This document shows, in pieces, positions 36,567 to 51,403 of a stretch of DNA of 64,000 nt. Both the position numbers and the translations under genes were made by a program. Source of the stretch: Purshia tridentata. Lineage: Eukaryota; Streptophyta; Magnoliopsida; Rosales; Rosaceae. The number at the start of each line of letters is the position of its first letter. The first letter of the stretch is position 1. The notes under the pieces were generated by a model. The model made no database searches. It was not told the origin of the DNA and worked only from the letters and a program-made list of their open reading frames with translations. The DNA is taken from positions 55,205-119,204 of the forward strand of contig QANT01005673.1 of assembly GCA_003254885.1 (NCBI GenBank), read 5' to 3'.

Positions 36567-38005
36567 TGGCTGTTGCCAGCAATCCAGCTTCTTCTCTTGC
36601 TCCGTTTTATCTGGGTAGCCCCCTCCTTTCAATCAAGGACCAAGTGAGGGTTTTTGGAGGCGGGGTAATGAATGATGGCCACGTCCTTTTGCACATTGAG
36701 GATGAGGAATGCATGAAGACATCGGCCCTTGTAAATTATCAGCTTGGAACTCATTTACGGGTAGAAGTTATGCCATTGTTTAGCTGAATGTGAAGTTCCT
36801 GAAATACCACAAGCCTTTTGGCCCAGGAAATTTAGTGTGCTTACACGAAGGTTGACGAGCCAGGTTGCTCAAGTGAAAGTTACAAGACAAAATACTGGTG
36901 TAATTTTTGTGTTTTTTTTTTCCCATTTCTAAGCTAGTTAGATTATTTGATTATGCTTTTTATCCATCCTGTGAGATGGATCGTGTATTTTAAATCAGAC
37001 AGTATAGATGGGTAATTGACCTTGCAGAGGTTTTAGTTGTGCAGTAATAAGATTTGGTATATAGAGTATTATCATTCTGCCAATTTATTTGCTTTATTTG
37101 GTATGATCAATGAGGCTCACTACTGATTTTGGATTGTGGATGGATGGAGAAAGGTAGAGATAGATGAACTTTTAAGTTCAAATGATCCAAAGAGCAAACA
37201 ACACACAAGAGTTTTGGTTACACCCAAAATTCTCTCCTCTTCCTAATTTGTCCCACTTTTTAGCTCACCAAAATAGAAAGAAGTGTTTCTCATATTTGAA
37301 TCAAAATCAAAGAGTAAGCCGATCAAGTCTCCAAAACTTCAACCTACGTAATGTTAACATAGATTTTTTTTCATCAATATCCAAAATTCGATCTTTAATT
37401 TGATACAATAACTAATTTCCCTTTCGATGCTCAACAACTCTTGAGTCTTTGATAGGTTGATACCAAGTCAGCCTTAGGACTGAAATAAAGTATAATTTGA
37501 AGATCTCAAAAAAAGGAAAAACATTAATGTCGATGAATGAGTATGCGCTTAGGCAAATATCGATCTCACGTAGTCTTCCCTAATGCTGACTACTATATTT
37601 TACGTTACAGTGATACTCATACTCGTATTTGAATCAAAGAGTCAACCGAATCACGTCTCCGAAACTTGAACCTTTTCTGGATTTTGTTTTGGTGATCGAC
37701 GTTTTCGGGATTTTACGTCGACTATCAGTGCATTCCACAAATCAAATTAATCCATTTGTCAAATACAAATATATATACATTTGATTCCTTTCCAAATTCA
37801 TCAAAAATTCTTTTACATCCTTATCCAATATCCAATCTTTAATTTGATTAAAAAACTAATTCCCGTTCCAACCTCAAAAGCTCTGATATATAAGCAAGGC
37901 AGAACAAGAGGACCCAGAATAATTTTCCACAAGTTCATTTTGGATTGGTGGTGTTGCTGAAAGCAGCAGACTAGTATCAGTAAGAGTTGGGTTTTGCTTG
38001 TTCCA
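36567..38005. other. intergenic between the esterase gene and XK2, with a duplicated block
   Basis: The first few hundred bases are the esterase 3' UTR. Two diverged copies of one block lie at about 37200-37440 and 37600-37880 (ATTTGAATCAAA ... GTCTCC(A/G)AAACTT ... ATCTTTAATTTGAT), the second ending at the XK2 TATA box. No gene is seen. Open frames at 36539-36787 and 37182-37403 show no family features. Confidence 0.5.
37887..37894 (+). promoter_or_regulatory. TATA box of the XK2-like gene
   Basis: TATATAAG lies 112 bases upstream of the XK2-like ATG at 38006. This would give a 5' UTR of about 80 bases. Confidence 0.5.
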
Positions 38006-41000
38006 ATGGCAGATTACTCCCTCCCCCAGGATTCTTATTTTCTTGGATTCGACTGTTCTACTCAGTAAGTTACAAATCCCTACTCTTTTACACTGGTTTG
38101 CCTTTGATTCTCGTCAGAAAATCAGATATACCCGTATCACCAATTCACAATTTTGATTGGTTATTGGTTATGGGGTTGTTGGCTAATCATTGTTTTACTG
38201 CATTTCATTCACAGTGAAGTTAATTAGGATTATCTGTTCTTCGTATCTTTTTTATATATCTTCAATTCAGTTTTTTTAAGTTTATGATTAATCATGAGAA
38301 AGTAGATTAGATAGGGAAGCTCTGATATGTAATCTGAATTGGGTAAAGCATGATTTTTATCTTATCAGTTTATTTTGGTTTATACTCTAAGGTCGTTGAA
38401 GGCAACTGTGCTAGACTCCCATCTCAACATTGTTACTACAGAGCTCGTCCAATTTGACACCCAATTGCCCCATTACAAAACCAAAGATGGAGTTTACCGA
38501 GACCCCTCGGTTGATGGTAGAATTGTTTCACCCACCCTGATGTGGGTGGAAGCTCTAGACCTCGTTCTTAATAAACTTTCCAAATCAAGTTTGGATTTTG
38601 GGAAAATTGCTGCGGTTTCCGGTAGTGGACAGCAACATGGTAGTGTCTATTGGAAGAAGGGAAGCTCTTCCATACTATCATCATTAGATGCCACAAAGCC
38701 ATTGGTGGATCAGCTCAATGATGCCTTCTCTGTGAAGGAATCACCAATATGGATGGACAGCAGCACCACAGCACAGTGTAGAGAGTTAGAAAAAGCTGTT
38801 GGTGGAGCATTAGAGTTGGCCCAACTTACAGGTTCGCGCGCTTATGAAAGATTCACAGGCCCACAGATTAAGAAGATATTCGAGATACAACCTGAAGTTT
38901 ATAACAACACCGATAGGATCTCCCTTGTTAGTTCTTTTATGGCGTCTCTTCTAATTGGGGAATATGCCTGCATTGATGAATCTGATGGTGCTGGGATGAA
39001 CTTGATGGATATAAAGAAAAGGGCCTGGGCTAAAACACTTTTAGAGGTTTGTCATATTTTGAGAGTCATTCTTCCTGATTAATCACATTTTTGTGATTCA
39101 TAATTTCTTCGCTACTTTTTACAGTGTTGCCTCAGCGTCTCATAATTAGTTTACTGTTTTCCGTTTGATTAATTTTCTTGGTGCTTCATGTTATTTAAGG
39201 CCACTGCCCCTGGTCTGGAGGAAAAAATTGGAAAGCTAGCCCCTGCCCATGCAGTTGCTGGTCACATTGCTCCGTATTATGTGGACAGGTTAGTGGCTTT
39301 TTGTTAAGAAATACATTTTGAAACAAGAACGTAATTAACAGTTGTTTGCACAGTCCACTTCTGTACTCTTATGTTTTTCCTTCTTTTTTCGATAAGCATA
39401 TTTGTACTCTCATGTTATTCTACATTCTAGTATTCTTTTATTTTTCTCTTTTGCTTTTGTGTTTTCTATTTGGTAACAGATTTACAAAGTACTTGAAATG
39501 CTAGAACGTGCATGATGGTTCAAAACTACCATAACCTGTGATATGCAAGGTCTACTTATCAAAAAGAAAAGAAAAGAAAATCTATGATATACAGGGTGAT
39601 ACAGGAATTTCAATATCCAACAGTGGGTCATAAAGCCATGTTCTGGCCCTATTGTAAATGTATTCTTGCTGTCTGAATATTTTTAGTTAACATTTAAGGG
39701 ATTTTAAATATCTCTTTGCAGATTTGGCTTCAACAAGAATTGCTTGGTTATTCAGTGGTCAGGAGACAACCCCAACAGCCTGGCAGGTGCCTTATTTTCT
39801 TATATCGCTCATTTATGTTGCTAATATTCCAAATATCCAAGGAACTGGTGAAATCTTTATAGCTCTTTAAGAGATCTTCTGTTGGCTGCTGTTGTTTTCA
39901 TTTTGGCTGGAGGTTGTCATATGCATTAGTTGTTTCTTATCTTCTCATCAGCTGAAAGCATCTTGTACCTGCAGGTTTAACCCTAAGTACCCCAGGGGAT
40001 CTAGCAATCAGTCTTGGTACAAGTGATACTGTAAGTTGAAATAAAAATTCTTAGGGTTTGATTGAAGCTTTTCTGTTTTTTGTTCTCCTTTTTTAATTAA
40101 GGAAGGGACAGGGGAGAGAAATGAGAGAATAGATTGAATTAGAAATGAGAAATGAAGACCTGGTATTTCTATGCATTCTTCACGCTCTTTCCCTTGATTC
40201 TCTCTTTCATCTCTCATATTCCTCTCTCGCTCTCCATAATTGAAAGAACAAAGAAAAATCGTACCTAATGGGCCCTTAGTGCAATCCAATGATACAGGAG
40301 TCATGACCAGAATCTCAATTGTTTCTTCCTTGTAAAATACTATTCAAGCACTCTTTCTCTTCACTGCTTTCTTGTGTTATAATTTGCTTGTGCCTATTGC
40401 TCAGGTCATCGGGATTACAGATGATCCTCAACCTAGATTGGAAGGAAATGTTTTTCCTAATCCTGTTGACACAAAAGGCTACATGGTAATGTTGTGCTAC
40501 AAGAATGGGTCTCTAATTCGTGAAGGTACTACCATGTGCTGACTGCTGACCCATATTCCTACGGGTTCAAATTGAGATGTATTTTCTGGTTTCCTAGTAT
40601 GACCTCAATCTTCATTTTAGATTTTCGCAACCTCTATGCGGATGGCAGTTGGGATCAATTCAATGATTTAATTTCGCCTACATTAACTCTTAGTGAGTAT
40701 ATGTCTTGTCTGAACTAATTTCTTTCTGGAATTATTACCATCTGTTCTCCATTTTACATTGTGGTTTCGTTGTAGCTGGACAGTTGGGTTTCTACTACAA
40801 GGAGAATGAAATCCTTCCCCCACTTCCAGGTTGGATTATTTTACTAATTATCTTCCCCATTTATAACTGTAATCTCTTTCAGTGACTGTGGCAACTGGCA
40901 AGTATTGTCTGGTCCATATTTAGTATCTGCTGTCGACTTGCCTTGTTTTATGTGTTGGTTTTCAATCAAACTACTTGTATGAAGGCATCTAGCAGTTTCC

Positions 41001-42095
41001 AGCCTTGTAATTGGAAAAAAACCTGGTTTGACGAAATGGTTGTTTCTGACCAAATGGATTGTGTGCTACCAGGGAGCTTTAACTCTACTGTATTGCTTCC
41101 ATGAGTGTTCGCATGTTTGTCTTCTTTTTCTTTTTTCTTTTTTTGTTTAAGAAGATGGCATAGCTAGTTTTCTATAATGCTGGGATATTTATCTGCTTTT
41201 AACAATTTAATTCTATAATTTCATCATAAAAGTAGGCAACAAATAATAAACTCCAGTTTATGCTTCTAGTTGGTTTTCATCGCTACCAACTTAAAACTTC
41301 CACCGGTGAGGTTTTCACCGGTGACACTTTGGAGGGCGTGACTGAACAGGAAGTGGAGATACTTGGTGGACCAACTCAAGAGGTCTGTATTTAAAATGTA
41401 AATTATACACATAGGTGGATGATATTCTGCATGAACTCTTCCTAAGAAGACCAATTTACTGATTTTCAGTGTCGGTCATTAGTAGATGGGCAGTTCATGT
41501 CAATGCGAGGTCATGCAGAAAGATTTGGAATGCCTTCTCCTCCAAAGCGAATAATAGCCACTGGAGGCGCGTCTGCAAGTCGCAACATACTGGGCATAGC
41601 AGCTTCTGTTTTTGGATGTGAGGTGTACACAGTTGAAAGGCCTGGTAAGCATTGTTCACCTTGCGGTGTTATTTCGTATTTTCTAATTAAGTAGCAAAAT
41701 ATCTTTGCTTCTGAATCTCGGATGCTAAATAAGGCCAAATCATTTTGTAAATCAGTGCTAAAACCACACCTCAAACAAGTTTTTATATCTAATGAATCAA
41801 ATGGATACTCTGCTTGAAATCACTGCAACTTATTTTTTTCTTTTGTTTTGTTCCCTTTACAGATTCAGCTTCTCTAGGAGCTGCATTGAGGGCTGCTCAT
41901 GGTTGGCTATGCAGCCAGAAAGGTAGTTTTGTGCCCTTCTCACACGTATATGAGAGCAAGTTGAAGACTTCGACGACTCTCAAACGCAAACTTGTAGCGA
42001 CACCAGACATGAAGCAGTTTAACACGTATGGGTTGATGATGAAGAAGAGACTTGAAATAGAGAACCACCTAGTTGAAAAACTGGGACGTATCTAA
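38006..42095 (+). CDS. XK2: xylulose kinase, cytosolic XK2-like
   Basis: There are eleven exons: 38006-38064, 38392-39046, 39200-39288, 39722-39786, 39975-40030, 40405-40525, 40621-40692, 40776-40829, 41270-41382, 41470-41644 and 41863-42095. All introns are GT-AG and the frame closes to give 563 aa, close to the family's roughly 560. It belongs to the FGGY sugar kinases and phosphorylates D-xylulose to xylulose-5-phosphate for the pentose phosphate pathway. Visible motifs are the N-terminal phosphate loop (FLGFDCSTQSLKA), GSGQQHGSVYW with MDSSTTAQC for sugar binding, ISLGTSDT, and the adenosine-binding ATGGASASRNIL. No transit peptide is evident, unlike the plastid XK1 type, so a cytosolic location is inferred. 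It is tail-to-tail with the tubulin gene, stop codons 409 bases apart. Confidence 0.95.
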
Positions 42096-42504
42096 GATTT
42101 CAGCTGCAACTGTGTTCTTAGTTTAACCCCCGGATGCTTCAGAGTTCAGATTAGGATAAGGCACATAATACTCTAATCCTTTCATATTTTTGGTGTTGGT
42201 TTTGATGATTAATAATATCCATGGCTGCTTTGAGAATAATGGTTTGGTTTTAAACTATAATTCTTATCTTGAATTGAAACTAAAGCGGTAGAATTTACAG
42301 GCTTTGAAAAACCCAATAAACATGATAAGAGAAAAATAGAAGTAGCAGCAAACATGAGAACATAACATTGAATAAGAACATAGAAGAGTGCTATGGATAT
42401 GATGCATAGAGCATATACACTACCCACACACCGCAATGAGTCAAGCATTCATTACAAGGCAAAGCAAATAACAACAAAAACACAAAAGCATGGAACCTCC
42501 AGAA
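42096..42504. other. convergent 3' spacer of XK2 and alpha-tubulin
   Basis: Both genes end into this 409-bp spacer, so their 3' UTRs could overlap. No other feature is seen. Confidence 0.6.
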
Positions 42505-44085
<1,581 letters not shown>

Positions 44086-44089
44086 CTAG

Positions 44090-46888
44090 AATTAGTTGAC
44101 TGCGGTTAAATTAGGGTTTGCCAGCTCAGATGGGAATTCAAATCATTGGGCCAGCCTGGCCGCCACTAACTAACTGACCGTTAATCCTTTAATTATAGAA
44201 ATGGGTAATAATTTAGGGGTGTGAATTGTGATCCACTCTTTTATTATAGATCCTTGTCATAAATTCATAATAAAATAAATCCGCAACTTATCAATATCGA
44301 TTTCGGACAATTCAACCTGTTTTTTATCTGTGTTATTAATATTATACGAGTTTGTGTAAGATAATAATCAATTTTAATCCGTTAGTTTTATCTTAAACTT
44401 AAATGATATGATGTTATATTGAAAATTATCATCTACTCATATTTTGATCTACGTAGTTTATGATTGTATTACTTGATCATAATAACAAAATGTAAATTAT
44501 GAGATTTTATATTAAAAAGTTAGAATTAAGAGAACCTATTTGTTGTAATAATAATAATGATGTTACACTGCGCAATAATAAGTGAATTACCATTTAGTAG
44601 ATAATACATAATCTATTCTTTAAAGTGGTTATGAATTAAATACCAACAGTTAATTAATAAAAAAATTAAAAAAATGTGACTAGTTTGGCAAAACGTTAAT
44701 TAAGTGGTGAGCAGTTAGGCCATCAAAGTCGAGGGCCCGAGGGACAGTTGCTCCTCCATTTCTATCATTGGGTCGACTCGTAACAAGAACAACGCATCCA
44801 ATTTTGAGGCCCAATGGCAACCCATGCAATTTGCACTAAAGACCCGCCCAAATTTTGGACTAAACAAACCACACAGGTTGAGAGTGAGATCAAAACGATA
44901 AATTATGAAGTTTTTTTTAAAGAAAAAAATAATTTTAAATGAGTCGCGCCTAGTTAGGATTCATTTCGTGCTCGTGTTCGTGCTTTGGCCTGTGTCGTGC
45001 TCATGTCTGATGGACTGAACACAAACACAAACACATGCTCCATCAAGTTCTCAAGCTAGAGCTAAACTCTGAAGCCCAGAATGTCCAAAGAGTGGTTAAT
45101 GTGATGCATCATCAATTTGAGAAAGACCTTGCTGATCAAAGCCTGTCAATTTCTCTAAAAATGAATTGGGTTGAAGTCAAGGACAACAGAGAATAGCTAG
45201 TAACTTGCTTTGTTAGCAGACTGATATACTTGACTTAATAACCACAACTCACAAAGGCATTTTGTATCCATCTCTATAGGATGTCAACTTCCTAGCTAGG
45301 CAGGCCAAGGTCAGCTCATCTTGTCTTGTTTGCTGCCTTCTCTAGAGAAACATGTATGTCTTATGTATGTAAATGTTATCCAATCATCCAGGAATAAGGG
45401 AATAAATAATTTAATACTTACTAAAATAAACAAGTAAAAGGTATTCAATCCAACAAACATATCGGCCATACATAATGTATTTGTATTTATACTCTTTTTT
45501 CTCTCACTTATTTGCTAAAACAAGCAATATGCAATGCTTATCCAAATATTCAACAACTACGGCATCAAGAAAATCGATCCCTAGTACTAAGATGATGGAT
45601 TTATCATGTATCAAACAGATGAAACCAGCTGAAAATGTCTAGCAAGGATTAAAAAGAAAAGGAAAATCTTGTAAAGTGCCATATGAAATTACAAAGTGAT
45701 AGTTCCCACCACTGTGATAGATTTTGGTACCAATACTAGAGTACAGTACACAACCCTTCTAAGTAACAAGTTGGAAATGCTTCTGTATATAAGAGTAATA
45801 AAAATAATTCTAATGAAAATATGCTCTTATGAATGAAGTTTGTGACAGAACCTATACATGTTAGATGCTAAGTAAACTTAAAATGAATGATCTTTTGAGA
45901 GGCAAATTACATCAAGCTAAGCACAAATTTACTCACTACTTAAACGTTTTATTGATAACCAGAGCTCAAACCAAATTATTATGGAACTAGCATGCTACAA
46001 GTTTGATAACTGGTTGTAACCTGAGAAGACAACTTCAGTTGGTAAAATGAAATATTGTTATGATGGTTCCTGCATTATAAAAGAAGGTAAAATAGAAGAG
46101 ACAATTGAATGTATCGGCAATTGAGAATATGCAGATGACCTTCAGCAAACTGCATGTCAAACAAAGGAGATGGTGAAGTGTGACTGCTAAAAGTTCAGTC
46201 AAACCATGAGTGGAGTTGGTTGCGAACTTTTGGAACAAGCATGGAAGTTGCTTTGTTTGATGAATAGACATGAGAGGGAAAGAAAATTTTTGCAAAATCT
46301 GAAGACAAAAGACAATATGTAACCAACAAACAAAAGCTTACAAAGTTAACAATCTGAAATTAATAATTAAGACTCAAAGCAGAGAATACCAAACAAGGAA
46401 TGATATACCAATTCTGATTAGTTATTTCAAAATGATTTACTTGACCCATTCTATCCATTAGCAAGGAAGTTTCAACCCTTTATTTGAACTTCCACCAACA
46501 TATATAAGTTTATAACAAAATTCTCTAGGATGGAAAACATTGATAGAAGGACCAAAGAAAGAAAATGATCAGGAGAAAAGACTCATTTCTCAAGAATTGT
46601 GATTTCAGACATTTTTCTGGACCAGACCTCAAAGATAAAATTGTATTCCCAATGTGAGAATACAAGGAAGCACTCAAATTACATGCCTCATGAGATGCAG
46701 TGACAAGAAATTGTTTAAAAAGATCAACAACCGAAGTTACAATCCATCCTGGACCTGCTTGATTGCTAATGCTCTCTATGAACACATAATGAGAACTTAC
46801 GAACACAGATTTCGAACAGCTAGTCAGTAACTTAAAGATTCCATAAGACAACACACTGGTAAAAGACAACCCAAATGCGTAAAGACAT
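44090..46888. other. intergenic; possible 3' UTR of the small minus-strand gene
   Basis: No conserved gene is recognised. The minus-strand open frame at 46525-46929 (134 codons) overlaps exon 3 of the small gene model in another phase and could be its alternative continuation. Otherwise the sequence is AT-rich and unassigned. Confidence 0.35.
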
Positions 46889-47828
46889 CTATGCAACACA
46901 TTTAGTGATTCTACTTTTCTCGCTTCCACCCTTGTATTTCTAAATATACCAGTGGAGAAGAAAGGGAATCAACTAAAATGCTACATGAAGACAAATACAG
47001 TAATATCGTTAAATGCTATTAGAGGCAAATGGAACAGTTTCATAATCAGGTAGCTGTTTGCAATCATGGAAAACCCCTTATTCACTCCCACAAGCAATAG
47101 ACATATTCAATAAGTTTCCAAATGATTGTTGAGCAAATAAAATAAAAAATAAAAAAGATACTAATATGGAAAAGGAATTAAAAGCACAAGATGAGAAAAA
47201 CACACATAAAAGAACTATACCGCCATATTTTATAAAATCAGCTCAATATATATGGAAAATTTGGGGAAAAATATACATACATCATCATCATTATAATCAT
47301 CAGCATCATTATGACCAACAACCATGTAAGCCACAACAACACTTGAATACATACATGGGATGCAAAGTCATAGTCATCAAAATTCTTCACACACTGTCTT
47401 CTTCTTGACATTTCAGTATGTAGTGACAAATACCCATGATCGATGACGAACTGTATGCTCCTCCTCCGCCTTTAAAATTTCAAGAACCCTCCCCAAAAAA
47501 GAAAAATAAATAGAAAAAGAAAACAAATCCATAATATAAAAAAGAAAAACCCATAAAAATAACTAAGAGGGTATGAAATTTTTTTCCTTTTTTCTGAGAA
47601 AAAAAAACTATAATATATATAAAATTTGCCTGGCTCCATCCTGTCTGCCCATCTCCACACAATGAAGGTTGGATTTTTTTTTTTGTTTTTTCTTTACAGA
47701 GAGAAAAAGCTACATTGTACTGCTGCTCTCAATCTGTGAATGCAGGAATGGTGAGAAGGTACCTCAAGGGCAGCTGGGTCATTGCACATGGTGGGAGAGA
47801 AGGAGAAAGACCGGTCTTCCACAGCCAT
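46889..47828 (-). CDS. small hypothetical protein (weak gene model)
   Basis: I do not recognise a family. A plausible minus-strand model has exons 47828-47763, 47450-47355 and 46930-46889, all with GT-AG boundaries and phase 0, giving 68 aa. The peptide contains MAVEDRSFSFSPTMCNDP and RRRQCVKNFDDYDFASH and is hydrophilic, with no signal peptide or membrane segment. The start at 47828 is the first ATG in its frame. An alternative uses the GTATTT donor inside exon 2 (after CATGG), which would keep the other open frame of exon 3 (134 codons, with a hydrophobic patch LSFTSVLSYGIFKLL). The locus could also be a non-coding transcript. The evidence is splice consistency only. Confidence 0.3.
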
Positions 47829-50800
47829 TGCAGAACAGGAAAATGGGTCAGCCAAGCCAAGCTCAGCTAACTCTCTCACTCTCTCAGTCTTCTATAGAAA
47901 TAATCTCTGGGTTATGTTATGGGGTTTCGAGAGAGAGAAAGGTGGGTTCTTGTTGGTGTGTAATGGCAAATTTTATTGGTTGGGGAGGTAGTTTTTATGT
48001 TTTGGCAGGCATTGCGCTTTTTGGATTTGGGGAGGCCGGTGAAGTGCCATTTTCAACTTTCTCTTCGTTCCTTTTCTCCTTACAAACACTCATCCTTTTG
48101 TCTTTCTTTCGTTTTTCTTTTTTCTTTTCCTTTTTTAAATGATAGTACAATTTAGGAGTGACAACTTTCGACATGACATGATAATATACCACTCACACAA
48201 AATAAATAGGTTTATGTTGGGCATAATCGTGTATGTTCAAAATTGTGTCAACCCGTGGGTTTACATAAAATCTGGTTAGCATAAAAATCATGTCAACCCA
48301 CATAACACGAAAATGACACAATTATTTAGCATAACACGAAAATTATTAAAATTCACGGTCAATTAACGCAAATATAAATATGAGAAATTTGTTACCTTAC
48401 ATAATAAATAGAGTAATTTTAACGGTGGGTGACTATAGCTAGCTACTCACTTCTATAAAGGTGTCGATTTTTGACATAACTCACACAAAATAAACTAGTT
48501 TGGATTCGTTCTAAAATCATTTCAACCCATTTAGCATGTCAACTTGCATAATACGAAAATGACATACATTAACAAACACACAAATTCATAATCATGAATG
48601 ACATAAACACAATTCTGAATTGTCAAGAGCCCAAGATTCAAAAAATCGTTAGGCTTCCTATTAATCTCTCATCTCATTAAATACATAATTCTATTAGCCT
48701 TTGCAAGTGCTTAGCCTTAAGAAGTTAACACTTGTAGTACTGCGAGTATGACTGACAAATTTAGTAATCTTCGAGATCATGTTGTTGCTTATCAAATTAT
48801 GTCTTCCCTAGGTCTCACTTGTTGCAGCTGTATATCCAAAAGATGTAGAGAACTTTATTTGTCTACTTAGTCATTGAACTTTGATGAATTTTTTAAAACA
48901 AATGTATCCACCTATGATAAATGTTTAAAGTTGTTGAGTTATTTGAATAGGTCTTATTGACGCATTGTGGGATTAATAAGATAGAAATTTTTTATATTTT
49001 TGGTATAATTTTCAATTGGAAATAATAGTAAACTTACGAACAAATGAGATATTTCAAATGATGACTTAGATCCACAATATTAGTATAAGGTGTAACAATG
49101 AATTCTTTCATCTTGAGATCAATCTATATATTATTGACATAAGTATTAGAGATGCTCTAACACAATACAAAATCAACATGTGATATTATAAACATACCCT
49201 ACCAATTCCTTACCATACCTTACATCTTAAAATTTCTTCCTGAACTATAGCAAGTGACACACCTACAATTGCTAGAACGACAGGATAATATAACACAAAA
49301 TCAGACCCCAAAAAGAAAAAAGTGACATTTGCACACGTCGCTTGGGGATAAAGAAATCATAAATTTAAGAAGAGAAAAAACAACTCCAAGAGTTAATTGT
49401 CACCGATCCTGACAATTCACCCACCCTATGTTTTAACTTTTCACAGAAATAAAAAAATGTTTTGTTTTTTAAAAAAGTAAAAGGGCGTGCTGGTGCGGCA
49501 TCAATGTCACCATCGTGACCTCCTGACTTTTCAGGGACGTAGAATGTCTGATTCCATGGACCAAAAGGTTGTTTTAGATTGGCATTTATTACATTACATC
49601 CAATGGTAATTAATTAATACACCTTGACCTTGTTATCAAATTCCACTGCAAGTCTACACTCTACACCCTCCAAAAGATCTGATCGTTTTTATTTTATTTT
49701 TTAGTTTATTAAACCCTTTTTCTTTTACTACAAATTTATATTTCTTTTTGTGAATTTTTAGTTTGTAAATTTTAATGGGAGGAGTAGGAGTGTAGGACAT
49801 CCTTAGTAAGCATTTAATATTTGTGTTCGTGTTTATATTGTACTTAACACGTGTTGTGCTCATACCATGTTTTATGAGCTAAAAATAATACACATTTACT
49901 TATGTTGTGCGTGCGTTGTAATCCAACATGTTTGACACTACAAAATTTGATGTCCAAATTTGAAATATTTGTGGAAAATTTTTATACCAATCCCAAAATG
50001 AGAAATAAAGATTTAAAATGGATTGATGACCCATTTAGATGAGGGTAAGCCATGGTCTTAAATGAAAAGGGGTCCTTGAATAAGTTGAATTGGTCCTTGA
50101 TAAGACCAGCGAAACGCGTGGGCCAACCCAAACAAACAGGAGGCAGAGCTACAAAGCCCCACAGAATTGTTGTTCCAAACATGCCATTTGATCTGTTTTT
50201 AATTTTTTACATTTTCATGAAAATAAGGGAATATAGGGTGTCAGATATATTATTTATCTTATTAGGTCAGCATCCGAGTGTATAAAAAAGTACAATAAAT
50301 TCATTAACATTGGTGGTAGATGGGGGTAATTAATTAAGTGTTTAATTGCCAATAAATGTTAGTAATAAGATAGGCCACAGCCGTCCTGTGCTTTGTGTGG
50401 CAGGTGGGAAAACTAAAGAAAATAAGAAAATAAGAAAAGACCAAATTAGATATTTGGTCCAATCCAATACCATGATTATTTAACAAATAACATAATTGCA
50501 ATGTATTAACAAATAACAATACTAATGTCAAGATAATTAATAACTTTAGAATAATGTATAAGGAGAGCACAAGGATAAACGTATATGCCATATACCCTTT
50601 TACGGGTCCATCGTTTGTTTTACTCTAACATTAGTAACTTTAATAAGTCATAAGTATATTATTAAAAAAATTGAATAACATGAACAATATTAAAAACTGG
50701 CTTTAACCAAATAATAAAAAAAGTAAATAATAAAGCTGTTGTGGGCTGGTGGCATTGAAATTGAAATAAATGCAATGAATACAATATTAATGAAAGAAGC

Positions 50801-51030
50801 CCCAAGAGCCCCAAACCCATCTATGCATTTTCATTTTTTAGAGAAGAGGGGCCTCCGAGTCCAAATCAACTGAAAATTTAGAATTGGAAACTCCAACGGT
50901 TTGAGGCTTGAAAAGAGCTTTGAAACAATTAAAAGTTAAAACATACATCCTGACAGTGACAACACACACTCTGCCATCCCATTATTTTGTAACCTTTTTC
51001 AATTCGTTTCGTTTTTGTTTTGTTCCGTTC
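47829..51030. other. intergenic, no gene recognised
   Basis: A stretch at about 48150-48600 repeats short CATAA(C/T)ACGAAAATGACA motifs and a GGAGTGACA/GGTGTCGA opening, typical of old DNA-transposon debris, but I could not define ends. The rest is AT-rich and featureless. Confidence 0.45.
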
Positions 51031-51031
51031 T

Positions 51032-51368
51032 TTGCTTTACATTTCTTATTAGGTAAACAATAATGAATGTGAAGAAGATGAGCATCATAACATCATTTTA
51101 TATTGATTTGTATTGCATGCAATGGGTTTAACTCCTAATTGTCTCACACTACTAAGATTTTCATAGCAAATGTATTGTGTGATTTAGTCACAGAGAGAGA
51201 GAGAGAGATTGCTTTACATTTCTTATTAGGTAAACAATAATGAGTGTGAAGAAGATGAGCATCATAACATCATTTTATATTGATTTGTATTGCATGCAAT
51301 GGGTTTAACTACTAATTGTCTCACACTACTAAGATTTTCATAGCAAATGTATTGTGTGATTTAGTCAC

Positions 51369-51401
<33 letters not shown>

Positions 51402-51403
51402 TC
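51032..51403 (+). repeat. 177-bp near-perfect tandem duplication
   Basis: A unit starting TTGCTTTACATTTCTTATTAG and ending in a GA microsatellite occurs at 51032-51208 and again from 51209. The copies differ by only a few bases (e.g. AATGAATG/AATGAGTG). The second copy ends in a longer GA run (51371-51400). The duplication is recent. Confidence 0.85.

Noticed and set aside
36539-36787. 82-aa open frame after the esterase stop
   Set aside because: It overlaps the true stop codon and 3' UTR in another frame, without a domain.
47238-47429. Met/Leu-rich membrane peptide reading through intron 2 of the small gene
   Set aside because: It comes from translating an ATG-rich intronic repeat (ATGATG runs) beyond a consensus GTATGT donor.
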